In this document: piece after piece, positions 16,643 through 26,614 of the stretch
How the letters are laid out: every line of letters begins with the position of its first letter
How positions within the stretch are numbered: the first letter of the stretch is position 1
From: Desulfovibrio gilichinskyi
GTDB lineage: Bacteria; Desulfobacterota; Desulfovibrionia; Desulfovibrionales; Desulfovibrionaceae
Direction: 5' to 3'
Assembly (NCBI RefSeq): GCF_900177375.1
Contig: NZ_FWZU01000002.1
Span: forward strand, 310,001-374,000
Length of the DNA stretch: 64,000 nucleotides
Notes under the pieces: model-generated
Databases searched by the model: none
What the model saw: only the letters and a program-made list of their open reading frames with translations
What the model was told of the DNA's origin: nothing
Translations under genes and position numbers: made by a program

Positions 16643-17965
16643 TTACTGCGCATATCCCCAAGAATTCAGCCTGCTGTTAGCAAACTGCGCATATTTTCCT
16701 TCACGATTGTTCTGGAGGAATTTGTAGTATTCACTGGCTGCCATACGGCGGTTCCCTAAAGCTTCGTAGGAAACTCCTTTGAAGAACGTTATGATAGAGT
16801 TTCCGGGCAATATTTTGTTATATTCATTAAAATCGTTTAGAGCCTGATTATATTGTTTTGTGTTGATATTCAGCACACCTGCAATCTGGAGAGCCTGAGC
16901 CTGTGCAGGGTAAACACTTTTCGCCCGATTTGCGAATTGCAAAGCTTCAGTATTTTTGTCCTGAGCCATTTTGCATTTGGACATGAGCAGAAGGCCGACA
17001 TAATCATCCGGCGCAATGGTGAGTGCTTTGGAAAAATGTTTTTCCGCATCGGTAAAAGCTTTATTGTTCATGGATTCTTCACCTTTTTGCATTTCCTCAA
17101 TAGCCGGAGCTATTTTGCGAATGGATGCGGTGTTGTCCATATAACGTTCTCGCAGAATTTTACCGTGTTTCTTTGCGTATACGGTGTTTCTTTTTTTAAC
17201 TGCGTCTGCGTAACGTTCTTCGCTCATAGGATGGGAGGCAAACATCTGCTGTATGAATGACGGATCGGTTTTATGCAGTTTGTTGAGCATGGCCATAAGA
17301 TCGACCATACCATCCGTATCATATCCTGCTTTATCCATATAACTCATTCCGAGGCTGTCCGCCTGACGTTCGTCCGCGCGGGAATAATTGGCGAGCAGTA
17401 AGCTCGCGCCTACTGTGCCCACTTGTGAGGCCAGAGGGGCGAGGTCGCTGCCCTGTGATGAAAGAACTCCTACTCCGACGGCCAGAACTCCCTGGGTTGC
17501 CATGCTGGTGCTCATGCGCGCGGCCGTATGCCTTGCATTTACGTGACCTATTTCGTGACCAAGCAGGGCGGCGAGTTCCGCCTCGTTTTCAAGCTTGAGC
17601 ATAATGCCGCGGGTGCAGGCAATACTGCCGCCCGGGAATGCATAAGCGTTGACATAGTTGGCGTTAACGCAGCGGAAAGTATAGGGCATGTCAGGTCTGT
17701 GACTGATGGCCGCGATAGATTGTCCCACCTGATTAACGTACGTATTGACTTCGCTGTCCTGCACAGGGCCGTAGTCGGCGGAGAATTGATGAGGGGCGTT
17801 TTGCTTATCGAGCTGAATCTCTTCCTGCTGTGAAACCAGCATGAGCTGTTGCTCTCCGGTCACAGGATTTACTGCGCATCCGGCAAGAACTCCTAGAGTT
17901 CCTCCTGCAATAAATTTTAATGCTTGTCTTCTGGATATATCTACTGGGCTTTTAGTCGTAGTCAT
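16643..17965 (-). CDS. M48-family metallopeptidase lipoprotein with TPR repeats (BepA/LoiP-like)
   Basis: 440 aa. The N-terminus combines a twin-Arg motif (SRRQALKF) with a lipobox LAGC (Cys30), suggesting a Tat-exported lipoprotein. The zinc peptidase motif HEIGH (His137, Glu138, His141) is followed by the third ligand region ERQADSLGMSYM. Residues about 290-430 form TPR-like helices. This layout matches periplasmic M48 proteases such as BepA, which monitor outer-membrane protein assembly. Single gene on the minus strand; no operon partner. Confidence 0.92.
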   Translation of the reverse strand: MTTTKSPVDISRRQALKFIAGGTLGVLAGCAVNPVTGEQQLMLVSQQEEIQLDKQNAPHQFSADYGPVQDSEVNTYVNQVGQSIAAISHRPDMPYTFRCVNANYVNAYAFPGGSIACTRGIMLKLENEAELAALLGHEIGHVNARHTAARMSTSMATQGVLAVGVGVLSSQGSDLAPLASQVGTVGASLLLANYSRADERQADSLGMSYMDKAGYDTDGMVDLMAMLNKLHKTDPSFIQQMFASHPMSEERYADAVKKRNTVYAKKHGKILRERYMDNTASIRKIAPAIEEMQKGEESMNNKAFTDAEKHFSKALTIAPDDYVGLLLMSKCKMAQDKNTEALQFANRAKSVYPAQAQALQIAGVLNINTKQYNQALNDFNEYNKILPGNSIITFFKGVSYEALGNRRMAASEYYKFLQNNREGKYAQFANSRLNSWGYAQ

Positions 17966-18065
17966 GTTTCCTCCGTGTTACGAATTATGTCCTAGATATA
18001 TCGGCTCATTAAGTTTGGCAACCGCATACCAATTTATGAAAAGTCGGTGCAAATATATTAACAGT

Positions 18066-19127
18066 CTAATCTTGGTTAAGTGTTTTAAAAGTCTCATCTA
18101 TTAAAACTCTCAATTTGGGTATCAGCTCAGTAAATTGAGATGGAGTTATCCCGATAGTTTTTAATGCATTCTTATCCAAACTTCCTATAACTAAAGATAA
18201 TCCAAGTTCATAACCAAGAGCACTGGCAAAATAATCGGCTACATGAATAACTGCCGCTTCAATGTCAATTTTGATTGTTTCCGGATCATGATGCCCTGCA
18301 GCAGCTTTTACAAGGTTTGGCGGAAGTTCCCAATCTTGGCTGAGAATACCTCCAAGTACAGCATGATTAAATCCCAGCACTTCCACTTCTGCATCATAAA
18401 AACTTATTTGTTTTTCGTTAGCAATGCGAATAAGTTCAACTGCAAGGCTTCTTTCACTTTCAAAAATTACATGAACTCCAATGTCGTGGAGGAGGCCCGA
18501 TACAAAAAAAGGTTCAGGATCTCCTAGATTTGCCGTGCGGGCAATTTCCTGCGCAATAATCCCGCAGGCAATGGAATGTTTCCAGAATTTTTCAAGTTCA
18601 AGAACCGCTATTTTAGATTTTTTAAACATGCTGAATGAGACTGTTCCAAGAGCCAGCAGTCCCGCTTTTTGTACGCCCAAAAGCGCAACAGCTTTGCTTG
18701 GTGTATCAATTGTCGCACTTAAGTTGAAAGCCTCACTGTTTGCAAGGCGCAGAACAGACGCAACAAGTTTAGGGTCTTTGTTGATTATGGCTACAAGGTC
18801 ATCGGCAGTACTTTTAGGATCGTTAATTACCCGTTTAATTTGAATTAAAATCTGTGGCAGAGATGGAAGGACAACAGTCTTTTTACTTAAAAAATCTCGA
18901 GGGCCTGAAGGCTTTTTACCATCCCATGGTTCAACATGTAAAAGCTTAGGTTTATCTTTGAACTCATCCGGATAATTAACCATGTCATGGTAAACCCGTT
19001 TTTGAGCATCTGCTTTCAGCATGCTCACAATCTCGCATTTGTCATCAGATTGGCAGAAGATTCTTTCAGCATATTGGTCTGCTGCTTTTTTAATATCATA
19101 GTCGATAGAATGAGTGCTGGTAGTCAT
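18066..19127 (-). CDS. HDOD-domain signalling protein
   Basis: 353 aa. An N-terminal region of about 75 residues of unknown function is followed by an HDOD domain (about 90-290): LPSLPQILIQIKRVINDPKSTADDLVAIINKDPKL, then SGLLHDIGVHVIF and FNHAVLGGILSQDWELP. HDOD proteins relate to HD phosphodiesterases and are common in signalling circuits; most lack proven enzyme activity. One HD pair (LLHDIG) is visible. It is divergent from the methyltransferase gene and not near the other HDOD gene of this window (45794). Confidence 0.88.
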   Translation of the reverse strand: MTTSTHSIDYDIKKAADQYAERIFCQSDDKCEIVSMLKADAQKRVYHDMVNYPDEFKDKPKLLHVEPWDGKKPSGPRDFLSKKTVVLPSLPQILIQIKRVINDPKSTADDLVAIINKDPKLVASVLRLANSEAFNLSATIDTPSKAVALLGVQKAGLLALGTVSFSMFKKSKIAVLELEKFWKHSIACGIIAQEIARTANLGDPEPFFVSGLLHDIGVHVIFESERSLAVELIRIANEKQISFYDAEVEVLGFNHAVLGGILSQDWELPPNLVKAAAGHHDPETIKIDIEAAVIHVADYFASALGYELGLSLVIGSLDKNALKTIGITPSQFTELIPKLRVLIDETFKTLNQD

Positions 19128-19377
19128 TTTTCAATCACCTCAAAAGATTTTGAATTACAGTTGCATAAGTCTAAAGATTGTAATTTATAAGTAGCATAAC
19201 ATCAGAACAGTTTGTATTAAAATATTGAATAATGGGGACTTAAGATTGCTTAAGAGAATTCTTTTTAATATAGAGGACAAAGCTCAAAATATATCTTGAA
19301 AATAATTTATGTATGAGTGCATTCATGAATCTATTCCCGTTAAGAGTCTCACTGCCTGATTTAAAGGAGATTATACG

Positions 19378-20097
19378 TTGCCGGATTTGAAACAGACTTC
19401 AAGAAAATATGCGACATCATTTTATCATATGGTTGCGAAAAGCTGGAAAAAAAAACGGTTTATGCAATTTATTGAGCTGGTAAAACCTCTTGCAGGCGAA
19501 AAGGTAATTGATCTCGGCGGAGCGCAGGGTACTTTTTTTTATGAAAATATTGATCTTGTTAAAGAATACGATTTGCAGGTGGTAATTGCCGATATTAATC
19601 CGGATTCATTAAAAGTTGCTGGAAGTAGAGGATTCTCAACATACCTGATGCGTGAGAATGAGCTGCCGGAGATGGAAGCCGGAGTATTTGATATTGTTTT
19701 TTGTAACAGCGTAATTGAACATGTGACTTTTCCTAAAGAATGTGTGTGGGATTATACGCAGGATGATTTTTATATAAAGGCTCTTGCTATACAAAAGGAT
19801 TTTGCAAGTAATATTGAAAGGATTTCAAAGAAATATTATGTGCAAACACCATGTATTGATTTCCCTGTTGAATCTCATACATGGCTGCCAGCATTTTATT
19901 CTTATCCCATGAATAGAAAACTTCATGTTGAGCGTTTAAAAAAGATATCAAAATATTGGATCAAAACAACAACTCCTGATTATAATTTGCTTAATGAAGA
20001 GCAGTTTAAATCATTTTTCCCCGGCGCAACAGACGTGTTCTGTAACCGCGTAATCGGTTTTGCAAAAGAACTCATAGCGTACAGAGCTGATTCATGA
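19378..20097 (+). CDS. Class I SAM-dependent methyltransferase
   Basis: 239 aa, TTG start supported by AAGGAGA at the right distance; no ATG fits. The SAM-binding motif is VIDLGGAQGTF (motif I), then VVIADINPDS and FDIVFCNSVIEHV. The C-terminal half has no specific family signature that I recognise. It is followed after 34 nt by a deacylase-like gene on the same strand, so they may be co-transcribed. Substrate unknown. Confidence 0.85.
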   Translation: MPDLKQTSRKYATSFYHMVAKSWKKKRFMQFIELVKPLAGEKVIDLGGAQGTFFYENIDLVKEYDLQVVIADINPDSLKVAGSRGFSTYLMRENELPEMEAGVFDIVFCNSVIEHVTFPKECVWDYTQDDFYIKALAIQKDFASNIERISKKYYVQTPCIDFPVESHTWLPAFYSYPMNRKLHVERLKKISKYWIKTTTPDYNLLNEEQFKSFFPGATDVFCNRVIGFAKELIAYRADS

Positions 20098-20131
20098 AAT
20101 TAAACTTTGATGTCCAAGGACGCGGTGAAAT

Positions 20132-21187
20132 ATGATAAGAAAACGGGCTCCGTTCAGCATTGCCGGAATTGATATTATGCCCGGAGAAAGACGGACTGTA
20201 GAAATAGCGGCGGCCAAACTGTATAATCGGGCAGATCTGTTTATGAATGTTCAGGTTATCCATGGCAAAAAAGACGGGCCGGTCTTATTTATTTCCGGGG
20301 CTGTGCATGGTGATGAAATTAACGGTGTGGAAATCATCCGCCGGTTGCTCGGACTGAAGCTGGTTAATTCTCTTAAAGGAACTCTCATAGCCGTTCCAGT
20401 TGTTAATACGTTCGGTTTTATCAATAAATCACGGTATCTTCCTGATGGAAGAGATTTGAACAGATATTTCCCCGGTTCAGCCAAAGGATCTCTGACCAGC
20501 CAGATAGCATCAATTTTCATGGAAGAGATTGTGTCGCGCTCCACTCATGGAATTGATTTTCATACAGGTGCAAATTTTAGAAATAACCTTCCGCAGATAC
20601 GTGCCTGCTTAAGTGATACGCAGGTCAGCCAAATGGCTATGGCCTTCAACGCGCCTGTTGTTATTGATTCTCCCTTGCGTGAAGGTTCGCTCCGTCAGGC
20701 CGCTCTCGACCTTGGAATTCCAATGCTTATGTATGAAGGCGGCCAGCCTATGCGATATGATCAACTGCCTATCCAAATAGGAACTCGCGGAATCATCTCG
20801 GTTATGCGTTATTTAGGAATGCTTCCGGCATTAAAACGTACGCCAAGACGTTCAAAATCTATTTTAGTGAAAGATTCTATATGGGCGCGTGCCGATTCGA
20901 GCGGGATTTTCCTGCCGCGCGTTAATCTTGGGGATATTGTCGCTAAAAAAGAAGTGCTTGGTATTGTTACAGATGTTTTCGGTGAAAATGGTTCACAGGT
21001 ACTTTCACCTGCAAAAGGAATTGTAATAGGCCAGCTTGAGAATCCGCTTGTTCATAAGGGTGATGCCACAAGTCATGTTGCAGTTATAAAAGATATAGGT
21101 GACGCTGAAATCGCTTTGGACTCCTTTCAAAAAGAATATGATATTGAATCAAATTATCAACCGTTTGAGGATGATCTTTTAAAATAA
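20132..21187 (+). CDS. Succinylglutamate desuccinylase/aspartoacylase (AstE/AspA) family protein
   Basis: 351 aa zinc-dependent M14-like deacylase. Zinc site: HGDEINGVE (His and Glu), followed by RDLNRYFPG (Asp-Leu-Asn-Arg substrate site) and GIDFHTG (second His). The C-terminal part has a barrel-sandwich-like segment (LGDIVAKKEVLGIVTD) found in this subgroup. These enzymes remove acyl groups from amino acids or peptides; bacterial members often sit beside RimK-type ligases, but no such gene is adjacent here. Weak ribosome site. Confidence 0.87.
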   Translation: MIRKRAPFSIAGIDIMPGERRTVEIAAAKLYNRADLFMNVQVIHGKKDGPVLFISGAVHGDEINGVEIIRRLLGLKLVNSLKGTLIAVPVVNTFGFINKSRYLPDGRDLNRYFPGSAKGSLTSQIASIFMEEIVSRSTHGIDFHTGANFRNNLPQIRACLSDTQVSQMAMAFNAPVVIDSPLREGSLRQAALDLGIPMLMYEGGQPMRYDQLPIQIGTRGIISVMRYLGMLPALKRTPRRSKSILVKDSIWARADSSGIFLPRVNLGDIVAKKEVLGIVTDVFGENGSQVLSPAKGIVIGQLENPLVHKGDATSHVAVIKDIGDAEIALDSFQKEYDIESNYQPFEDDLLK

Positions 21188-21247
21188 AGTATACAAAGAG
21201 AAGTCCGCTCTTTAGAATAATCGCGAGATAAACCTTCAGGAGGGGAT

Positions 21248-23314
21248 ATGTACTTTATGAAAGCTGTCCGTACCTTTTTAATTGCCTGCTTAAGCCTGAT
21301 TCTTCTGGCTGTTCTTTCCATTGGCGCAATTCTGGTTTTTAAAATTCCAGTTGATGCCACGCCGCTTAGACCCTCTCTTGAAAAGATTTCTTCTTATGCT
21401 TTGGGGCGCAAGGTCACATTCGGCGGCGATCTCAGGTTCATTACTTCCCTTGACCCTGCCATTGAAGTTTCAGATATTATTATCGCCAATCCTCCCGGTT
21501 ATTCTGATAAAGAATTTGCAACCCTTAAATATGCCAGACTTCATCTAAATGCTTTCAAGTTACTGTATGCAAAAATTGAGATTCATGAGCTGACAGTGGA
21601 AGGCATTCGTCTTAATCTTGAAAGCAAGGAAGACGGCTCCGTCAATTGGGATATGGAAATAAAGGGGACAGGCGCAAAGACTGATCCAGCTCCAGCTTCT
21701 CGCACGGATCATCTCCAATTAACCTCGGACTCTTTCAGCATTCAGAAAATTTTATTTAAAGATATTCAGGTCACTGAAATAAACCCCGGTCAGCGTTTAG
21801 AATACCGCATTGATGAATGCAGCGGATCAGGTAAGATTGGCGAGCCTTTCCATCTTAATTTTAAGGGTAAAATAAATACACACCCGTACACGATAGGCGT
21901 GAAGGTCGGCTCGCTTTCAGAGTTCTTGGCAACGCAGAAAAGCTGGGCGGAAATAAAGGGCGAGATTGCCGATACTGAGTTTACGCTGGTAGGTGATTTG
22001 CAACTTCCGGTTTCAACGGGATATGCCAATTTGAGTGTTTCCGTTAATGGAAATAATCTTAACAGTTTAAATTCATTGCTTAACGTTGATCTGCCTCCGT
22101 TTAAAAAATACGGAGTCCTCTGCGAATTTAACGCGCGAAAAGGGCAGGCCAGTCTGAAAAAACTTGATGTGCATGTGGGTGCAAGTAGACTAGTCGGTAG
22201 CGGTAGTTTGTCGCGTTATTATCCTGAAGGTCCTTCTAAAAAAGCGAAGCCGGATATTAAAACTCAGCTCACAGCAGAATTAATTCAGCTTGATGATTTT
22301 AAGTTATACGGCTGGTCACCTGCCGGTGGAAGTAAACAGGAAACGAGCAGCAACAGCACCTCAAAAACGGATGTTAAGATAAAATCTGACCCTGACGTCA
22401 GGACTTTGCTCAGCCCTGAGCTGATGAACAGTCTGAATGCCCAGTTTAAGTTTGAAGCTAAGGACGTCAAAAAAGGAAAGAATAATTTAGGCCACGGAGT
22501 TCTAACCGTAACTCTTAAAAACGGAGTTCTTTCTATTGATCCGCTGGATTTGAATATCCCCGGCGGGGATGTTCACTTTGACGGCACTTTTGCGATAACA
22601 AAGCAGGGAATAAAAGCCGGAATCAATACTCTGATCGATAAATTTGATTACGGTATAATCGCCCGCGGAGCAAAGCCGGATACAAATATGGGCGGGCTTA
22701 TCAGCTTAGATGTTTCGCTAAAATCAGATGCGCCGAATTTTGATGCCATTATGGAACATGCAAACGGTCATTTTCGCATCGGTGCTTATCCCAAGAATTT
22801 TAAATCGGGAATTATTGATCTCTGGGCTGTAAATCTGTTTACGGCAGTTATGTCCAGTGTTGAAAAAGACCAGTCAAAGATCAATTGCGCCATACTTGAG
22901 CTGAATATTAAAAACGGCATGATGAATTCCGAATCAATTGTAATTGATACTTCAAAGATGCGGATTTATGGAAAAGCCGCAATCGATTTTAAGAAGCAGA
23001 CTCTTGATGTAGAGGCCGCGCCGAAACCCAAACATCCAGAATTTTTTAATTTAGCAACTCCGGTAACAGTTCACGGGACTTTTAAAGATTTCGGTGTAGG
23101 TGTAAGCCCGTTTAATCTTGCTGGCACAGTAATCTCATTCGTAACCAGTCCGGTAGTTGTGCCTTTTGAACGACTCTTTATTAAAACGCTCCCGGAAAGC
23201 GGGTCCGATGTATGCTTCATGGATTTTACGAAACAGGAAAGCTTTCCTGACAGTACTAAGAATGCAACGGCCTTGCCGCGTGGGCATGGTACGAAGAAGG
23301 GGAAGAAGAAATGA
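21248..23314 (+). CDS. AsmA-family protein
   Basis: 688 aa. One N-terminal membrane anchor (about 8-30) precedes a long periplasmic beta-rich region. The N-terminal AsmA segment reads YALGRKVTFGGDLRF and the C-terminal AsmA domain includes GGLISLDVSLKSDAPNF, GHFRIGAYP and NCAILELNIKNGMM. Family members bridge inner and outer membranes in lipid transport or affect envelope biogenesis. AGGAGG precedes the ATG at 21248; a second in-frame ATG at 21257 is possible. The stop is bridged to the ABC gene by an 11-codon frame. Confidence 0.88.
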   Translation: MYFMKAVRTFLIACLSLILLAVLSIGAILVFKIPVDATPLRPSLEKISSYALGRKVTFGGDLRFITSLDPAIEVSDIIIANPPGYSDKEFATLKYARLHLNAFKLLYAKIEIHELTVEGIRLNLESKEDGSVNWDMEIKGTGAKTDPAPASRTDHLQLTSDSFSIQKILFKDIQVTEINPGQRLEYRIDECSGSGKIGEPFHLNFKGKINTHPYTIGVKVGSLSEFLATQKSWAEIKGEIADTEFTLVGDLQLPVSTGYANLSVSVNGNNLNSLNSLLNVDLPPFKKYGVLCEFNARKGQASLKKLDVHVGASRLVGSGSLSRYYPEGPSKKAKPDIKTQLTAELIQLDDFKLYGWSPAGGSKQETSSNSTSKTDVKIKSDPDVRTLLSPELMNSLNAQFKFEAKDVKKGKNNLGHGVLTVTLKNGVLSIDPLDLNIPGGDVHFDGTFAITKQGIKAGINTLIDKFDYGIIARGAKPDTNMGGLISLDVSLKSDAPNFDAIMEHANGHFRIGAYPKNFKSGIIDLWAVNLFTAVMSSVEKDQSKINCAILELNIKNGMMNSESIVIDTSKMRIYGKAAIDFKKQTLDVEAAPKPKHPEFFNLATPVTVHGTFKDFGVGVSPFNLAGTVISFVTSPVVVPFERLFIKTLPESGSDVCFMDFTKQESFPDSTKNATALPRGHGTKKGKKK

Positions 23315-23346
23315 AATTTGACCTCTACAACCAAAACAAAAAATGA
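23311..23346 (+). CDS. 11-codon frame linking the AsmA and FetA-like genes
   Basis: Reads MKFDLYNQNKK and stops. It starts inside the AsmA stop (ATGA) behind AGGGGAAGAAG and stops over the FetA-like start (ATGA). The fetA-like ATG has only an A/C-rich run upstream and no Shine-Dalgarno of its own, so this mini-frame could carry ribosomes to it by reinitiation. It is too short to prove as a gene. Confidence 0.4.
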   Translation: MKFDLYNQNKK

Positions 23347-24035
23347 ATATTCCGCAACCACAAGAAGTTAACCAGAGCACACCAGTTCTGGAATTTAAAA
23401 ACGTGAATTTCAGCTGGCCAGATGGCAATGGGCTTAAAGATGTTTCATTTGCCGTACCTGCTGGGCAATTTGTTCTGATTTCAGGACCGTCCGGCGCAGG
23501 TAAGTCCACATTGCTTCGTCTGGCCGTGCGGCTGGAAGAAGCTGCGCAGGGCACAATCCTTTTGCGCGGTACTTCAATTGATACCTTTTATCCGCCGGAA
23601 CTCCGTTCTAAAATCGGTTTTGTCCAACAGACTCCTATTATTTTACCCGGAAGTGTGCGCGAGAACCTTTTGATGCCGTTCACTTTGCAAGTTAGAAAAA
23701 ATTTCACTTTGCCGGATGATAAAGTACTTATGGAATGGATGGAAAAGCTTGCTCTTGACCGTGTCTCTCTTGATGCGGATGCCGGATCTCTTTCAGTCGG
23801 GCAGCGGCAACGGATCTGCCTGATCAGGACTGTTTTAACTAAGCCGGATGTGATTTGTTTCGATGAGCCGACAAGCTCTCTTGATCATGAAAGCAGGGTG
23901 CGGGTTGAGAACGTTGCCGAGGATTTGGCGGGGCAGGGTATTGTAATACTTATGGTTAACCACACCAGTTATCATCCCAAGTGTCCGCATATGCATATTA
24001 CCGTGGCAGATGGCAAAGTTGAGGTGATGTTATGA
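23343..24035 (+). CDS. fetA: ABC transporter ATPase, FetA-like
   Basis: 230 aa. Walker A GPSGAGKST (48-56), Q-loop GFVQQTP, signature LSVGQRQR, Walker B VICFDEPTSSLD and the switch His (VNHTSYH). Followed by a FetB-like permease with 4-nt overlap, it matches the FetAB pair, which in E. coli exports iron and helps against peroxide stress. The cassette order (ATPase then permease) is the same. Starts by ATG within the stop of the mini-frame upstream. Confidence 0.87.
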   Translation: MNIPQPQEVNQSTPVLEFKNVNFSWPDGNGLKDVSFAVPAGQFVLISGPSGAGKSTLLRLAVRLEEAAQGTILLRGTSIDTFYPPELRSKIGFVQQTPIILPGSVRENLLMPFTLQVRKNFTLPDDKVLMEWMEKLALDRVSLDADAGSLSVGQRQRICLIRTVLTKPDVICFDEPTSSLDHESRVRVENVAEDLAGQGIVILMVNHTSYHPKCPHMHITVADGKVEVML

Positions 24036-24844
24036 CATCAGGTTTCATTTCTATTTCATGGGTGCAGTTATTGGTAGCACTCAGCCTTGTGACCATTTCC
24101 GGCGCAGTTTCCGTGTATTATCAGCTCAAACTGGAAAAAGACCTTGCCATCGGAGCCGCCCGTACTTTTCTGCAACTGCTGGCAATGGGGTACGTGCTGA
24201 ATGTTCTTTTCGGCCTTAATAACGCACTGCTTGTGATGGGATTGTATTCGATAATGGCGTTTTTTTCCGTGCGCATTGTCCATGGGCGGGTAAAAGAGAA
24301 AAGTGTTTCGTATCTGCTTCCGACAACTATTGCGGTTTTTTTCAGCTGCACTCTTATTACCGCGCTGGTTACAAAGGTTGTTATCGGGGCTGATCCGTGG
24401 TGGACACCGCAATATTTTATTCCGATAGGCGGAATGGTGGCGGGGAATTCTATGAATGCGCTTGCCATATCGCTGGAGCGTTTTTTTTCAGAACTCAGAA
24501 CTCGCCGGGATGAAGTCGAGATGATGCTTTGCTACGGAGCAGATTATAAAGAAGCCACGGTTGATATTTTCCGCAAAGCTCTGCGTGCGGGGATGATCCC
24601 GTCAATTAACGCAATGATGGGCGTGGGGCTGGTTTCAATTCCCGGTATGATGACGGGACAGATTCTGGCAGGAGCTAATCCTGAAGAAGCCGTGCGGTAT
24701 CAGATAGTTGTTATGTTCATGCTGGTTGCATCAACAGCTCTATCATCTATTATAGTGCTTCTGCTGGTGCGCAAACGCTGTTTTTCATCTGCAATGACAT
24801 TGCTTCTTAAAAAACTTGGCGGACAGGTTGATAATGGTAAATAA
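24032..24844 (+). CDS. fetB: ABC transporter permease, FetB-like (UPF0014)
   Basis: 270 aa with about seven hydrophobic segments. Family signatures: AARTFLQLLAMGYVL near the N-terminus, IPIGGMVAGNSMNA in the middle and MIPSINAMMGVGLVSIPGMMTGQILAG toward the end. It forms the membrane half of a putative iron exporter with the overlapping ATPase gene. Start overlaps the fetA stop (ATGA). No regulator adjacent. Confidence 0.9.
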   Translation: MTSGFISISWVQLLVALSLVTISGAVSVYYQLKLEKDLAIGAARTFLQLLAMGYVLNVLFGLNNALLVMGLYSIMAFFSVRIVHGRVKEKSVSYLLPTTIAVFFSCTLITALVTKVVIGADPWWTPQYFIPIGGMVAGNSMNALAISLERFFSELRTRRDEVEMMLCYGADYKEATVDIFRKALRAGMIPSINAMMGVGLVSIPGMMTGQILAGANPEEAVRYQIVVMFMLVASTALSSIIVLLLVRKRCFSSAMTLLLKKLGGQVDNGK

Positions 24845-24931
24845 TACTTAAAATTTATTGATACACATAGCCTTCTGTCTGTTATGAAGTTATGCCGGAA
24901 CAAAACTTACTTTGTATTTATTATTTGATCA

Positions 24932-26614
24932 TTACTTTGAATAATCTAATGAATTTAATAAAGTACGGCTGTCGTCAAGTGTCAGACCAATTTCTTTACT
25001 CATACCCTTAGATGCTGTGTTTGCCTGCGAATCGAATTCTTCCAGCTTGCCTTCACGCCGTTGATTAATATACTGCTTGCCGTTGCCAAGGTCTTGTGTA
25101 GCCTCAATTTGGGTATAAAGTATGTCATCACCATTTTTCACTTCTTTAATGCTTTCACGGGATTCAATACTTGCTTGTTTTTTTAAGACTTCATTTTTAT
25201 CATAACTTTCATCAAGATGACTTGTCTTATGTAATGTTGGTGCACTGTAATCCTCTACAAGAGAACTTTCACGGTTACTGATGTATTTTTTGCGGATATT
25301 ATTTTCTTTAGCTGATTCTGTGTCTACTTGCCGCGCTGCGAGTTTACCGTCTTTATAGATTTCATTTTCCCATGATACTTCGTACGGGCGAACATCTTCG
25401 CCATATTTGGCAATGTTCTCTACACTGTCAAAGGAACCTTTGTTGATTTTCTCTTCAATTATATCACTGTAGAAACCCGCGTTGGATGAACTTTCCATCA
25501 AAGGCTTGCCAAGCAGCTCAGTAGCAGTTTTAGCGCGTCCTGTGGCGTAGTCTTTTTCGTCCATGTTAAGAGTTTCCAACAATGTTGCACTTGGTGGCAG
25601 TTTCTTTGATTCTGCCTCTTTCATAGTCATTGATCCTGAACTCTTTTTAACTAGCTTGCCCTGATTATACCATGAAACAGACATTGTTTGTTTAAGTTTG
25701 CCACCTTTCGGACGTGGATCGTCAACGTGCTTTGAATCGAAATATGATTCACGCAGTATTTCTCCTTTAGAATCGTAGTTTTGAATAGTAATTTTAAGAT
25801 TATTTGAATTTTTTATTTCATTGGTTTTTCCTGACTTACTGTCACCTTCAATCCTGCTCGGCCGGTTGGTTTGATTTATAAAATCAGCTGAATTATCGAT
25901 ATTAATATTTTTTGAAATATGCCCGTTTAAAAATTCTTGAACAGATGCAATATACTTAGTTGAGTGTTTGTCAGTAGTTGAGCGTGCAATCAGGTCGTTA
26001 ATGTCAGTAGACTGAGCATCAGTGAAGTTTGCGAACATGTTGGATAGCTTGTTATCTATCTGTCCTTCAGCTTTGTCTTTATATGCACTCTCAAGGCTCA
26101 TTCGATCATTCATCCGTCTGCTTACTTGACCGTTTTGATACCAAGTAATTTCGCGCTCCACTCTTGCTGCGGATTTGCTTCCGTCATTTTTAAGCATTTG
26201 CAAATTTGTCTTAATGGATTGGTTAAGTTTACCTGCTTTGTCATAAATTTCAGTCTCCAATACAGCACTATCGGCAGAAAGTTCTCCGTGTACAGACTTA
26301 ACGAGTTTGTCATCATGATATTCATAAATTTCAAGCTTTGAACCTTCAATTTTAACAATTTGCTTGTTCCCGTTAGCTAGAGTTGTGCTCCCTGATTTCA
26401 AATCGAAAAGTTTTTCCCATGAGTTAGCAGGAACTGCTTCCTCTTCCGTAGATTTATTATACATATTCAAAGCTTCAGCTGAGATTCTGATAGTATCTTT
26501 TTTTTTGGATTGGTTCTGATCAGGTAGCGACTCTATTTGCTCATCCTGTTTTTTTGAATATTCTGCAGAGTAGGGCTGAGTTCCATATGAAATTGAATTA
26601 ATTGAATCTGTCAT
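24932..26614 (-). CDS. Large repeat-containing hypothetical protein
   Basis: 560 aa, hydrophilic, no signal peptide or membrane helix. The N-terminus has DTIRISAEALNMY, a segment like those in flagellar and surface-associated proteins of this group. A unit of about 80-100 residues recurs, ending in a strand pair: REITWYQNGQVSRR, MSVSWYNQGKLVKK and SWENEIYKDGKLAAR. Each is followed by charged, Ser/Lys-rich sequence. The pattern recalls MORN/YD-like beta-hairpin repeats. No catalytic motif. Monocistronic, transcribed away from the carbonic anhydrase gene. Function unknown. Confidence 0.75.
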   Translation of the reverse strand: MTDSINSISYGTQPYSAEYSKKQDEQIESLPDQNQSKKKDTIRISAEALNMYNKSTEEEAVPANSWEKLFDLKSGSTTLANGNKQIVKIEGSKLEIYEYHDDKLVKSVHGELSADSAVLETEIYDKAGKLNQSIKTNLQMLKNDGSKSAARVEREITWYQNGQVSRRMNDRMSLESAYKDKAEGQIDNKLSNMFANFTDAQSTDINDLIARSTTDKHSTKYIASVQEFLNGHISKNINIDNSADFINQTNRPSRIEGDSKSGKTNEIKNSNNLKITIQNYDSKGEILRESYFDSKHVDDPRPKGGKLKQTMSVSWYNQGKLVKKSSGSMTMKEAESKKLPPSATLLETLNMDEKDYATGRAKTATELLGKPLMESSSNAGFYSDIIEEKINKGSFDSVENIAKYGEDVRPYEVSWENEIYKDGKLAARQVDTESAKENNIRKKYISNRESSLVEDYSAPTLHKTSHLDESYDKNEVLKKQASIESRESIKEVKNGDDILYTQIEATQDLGNGKQYINQRREGKLEEFDSQANTASKGMSKEIGLTLDDSRTLLNSLDYSK

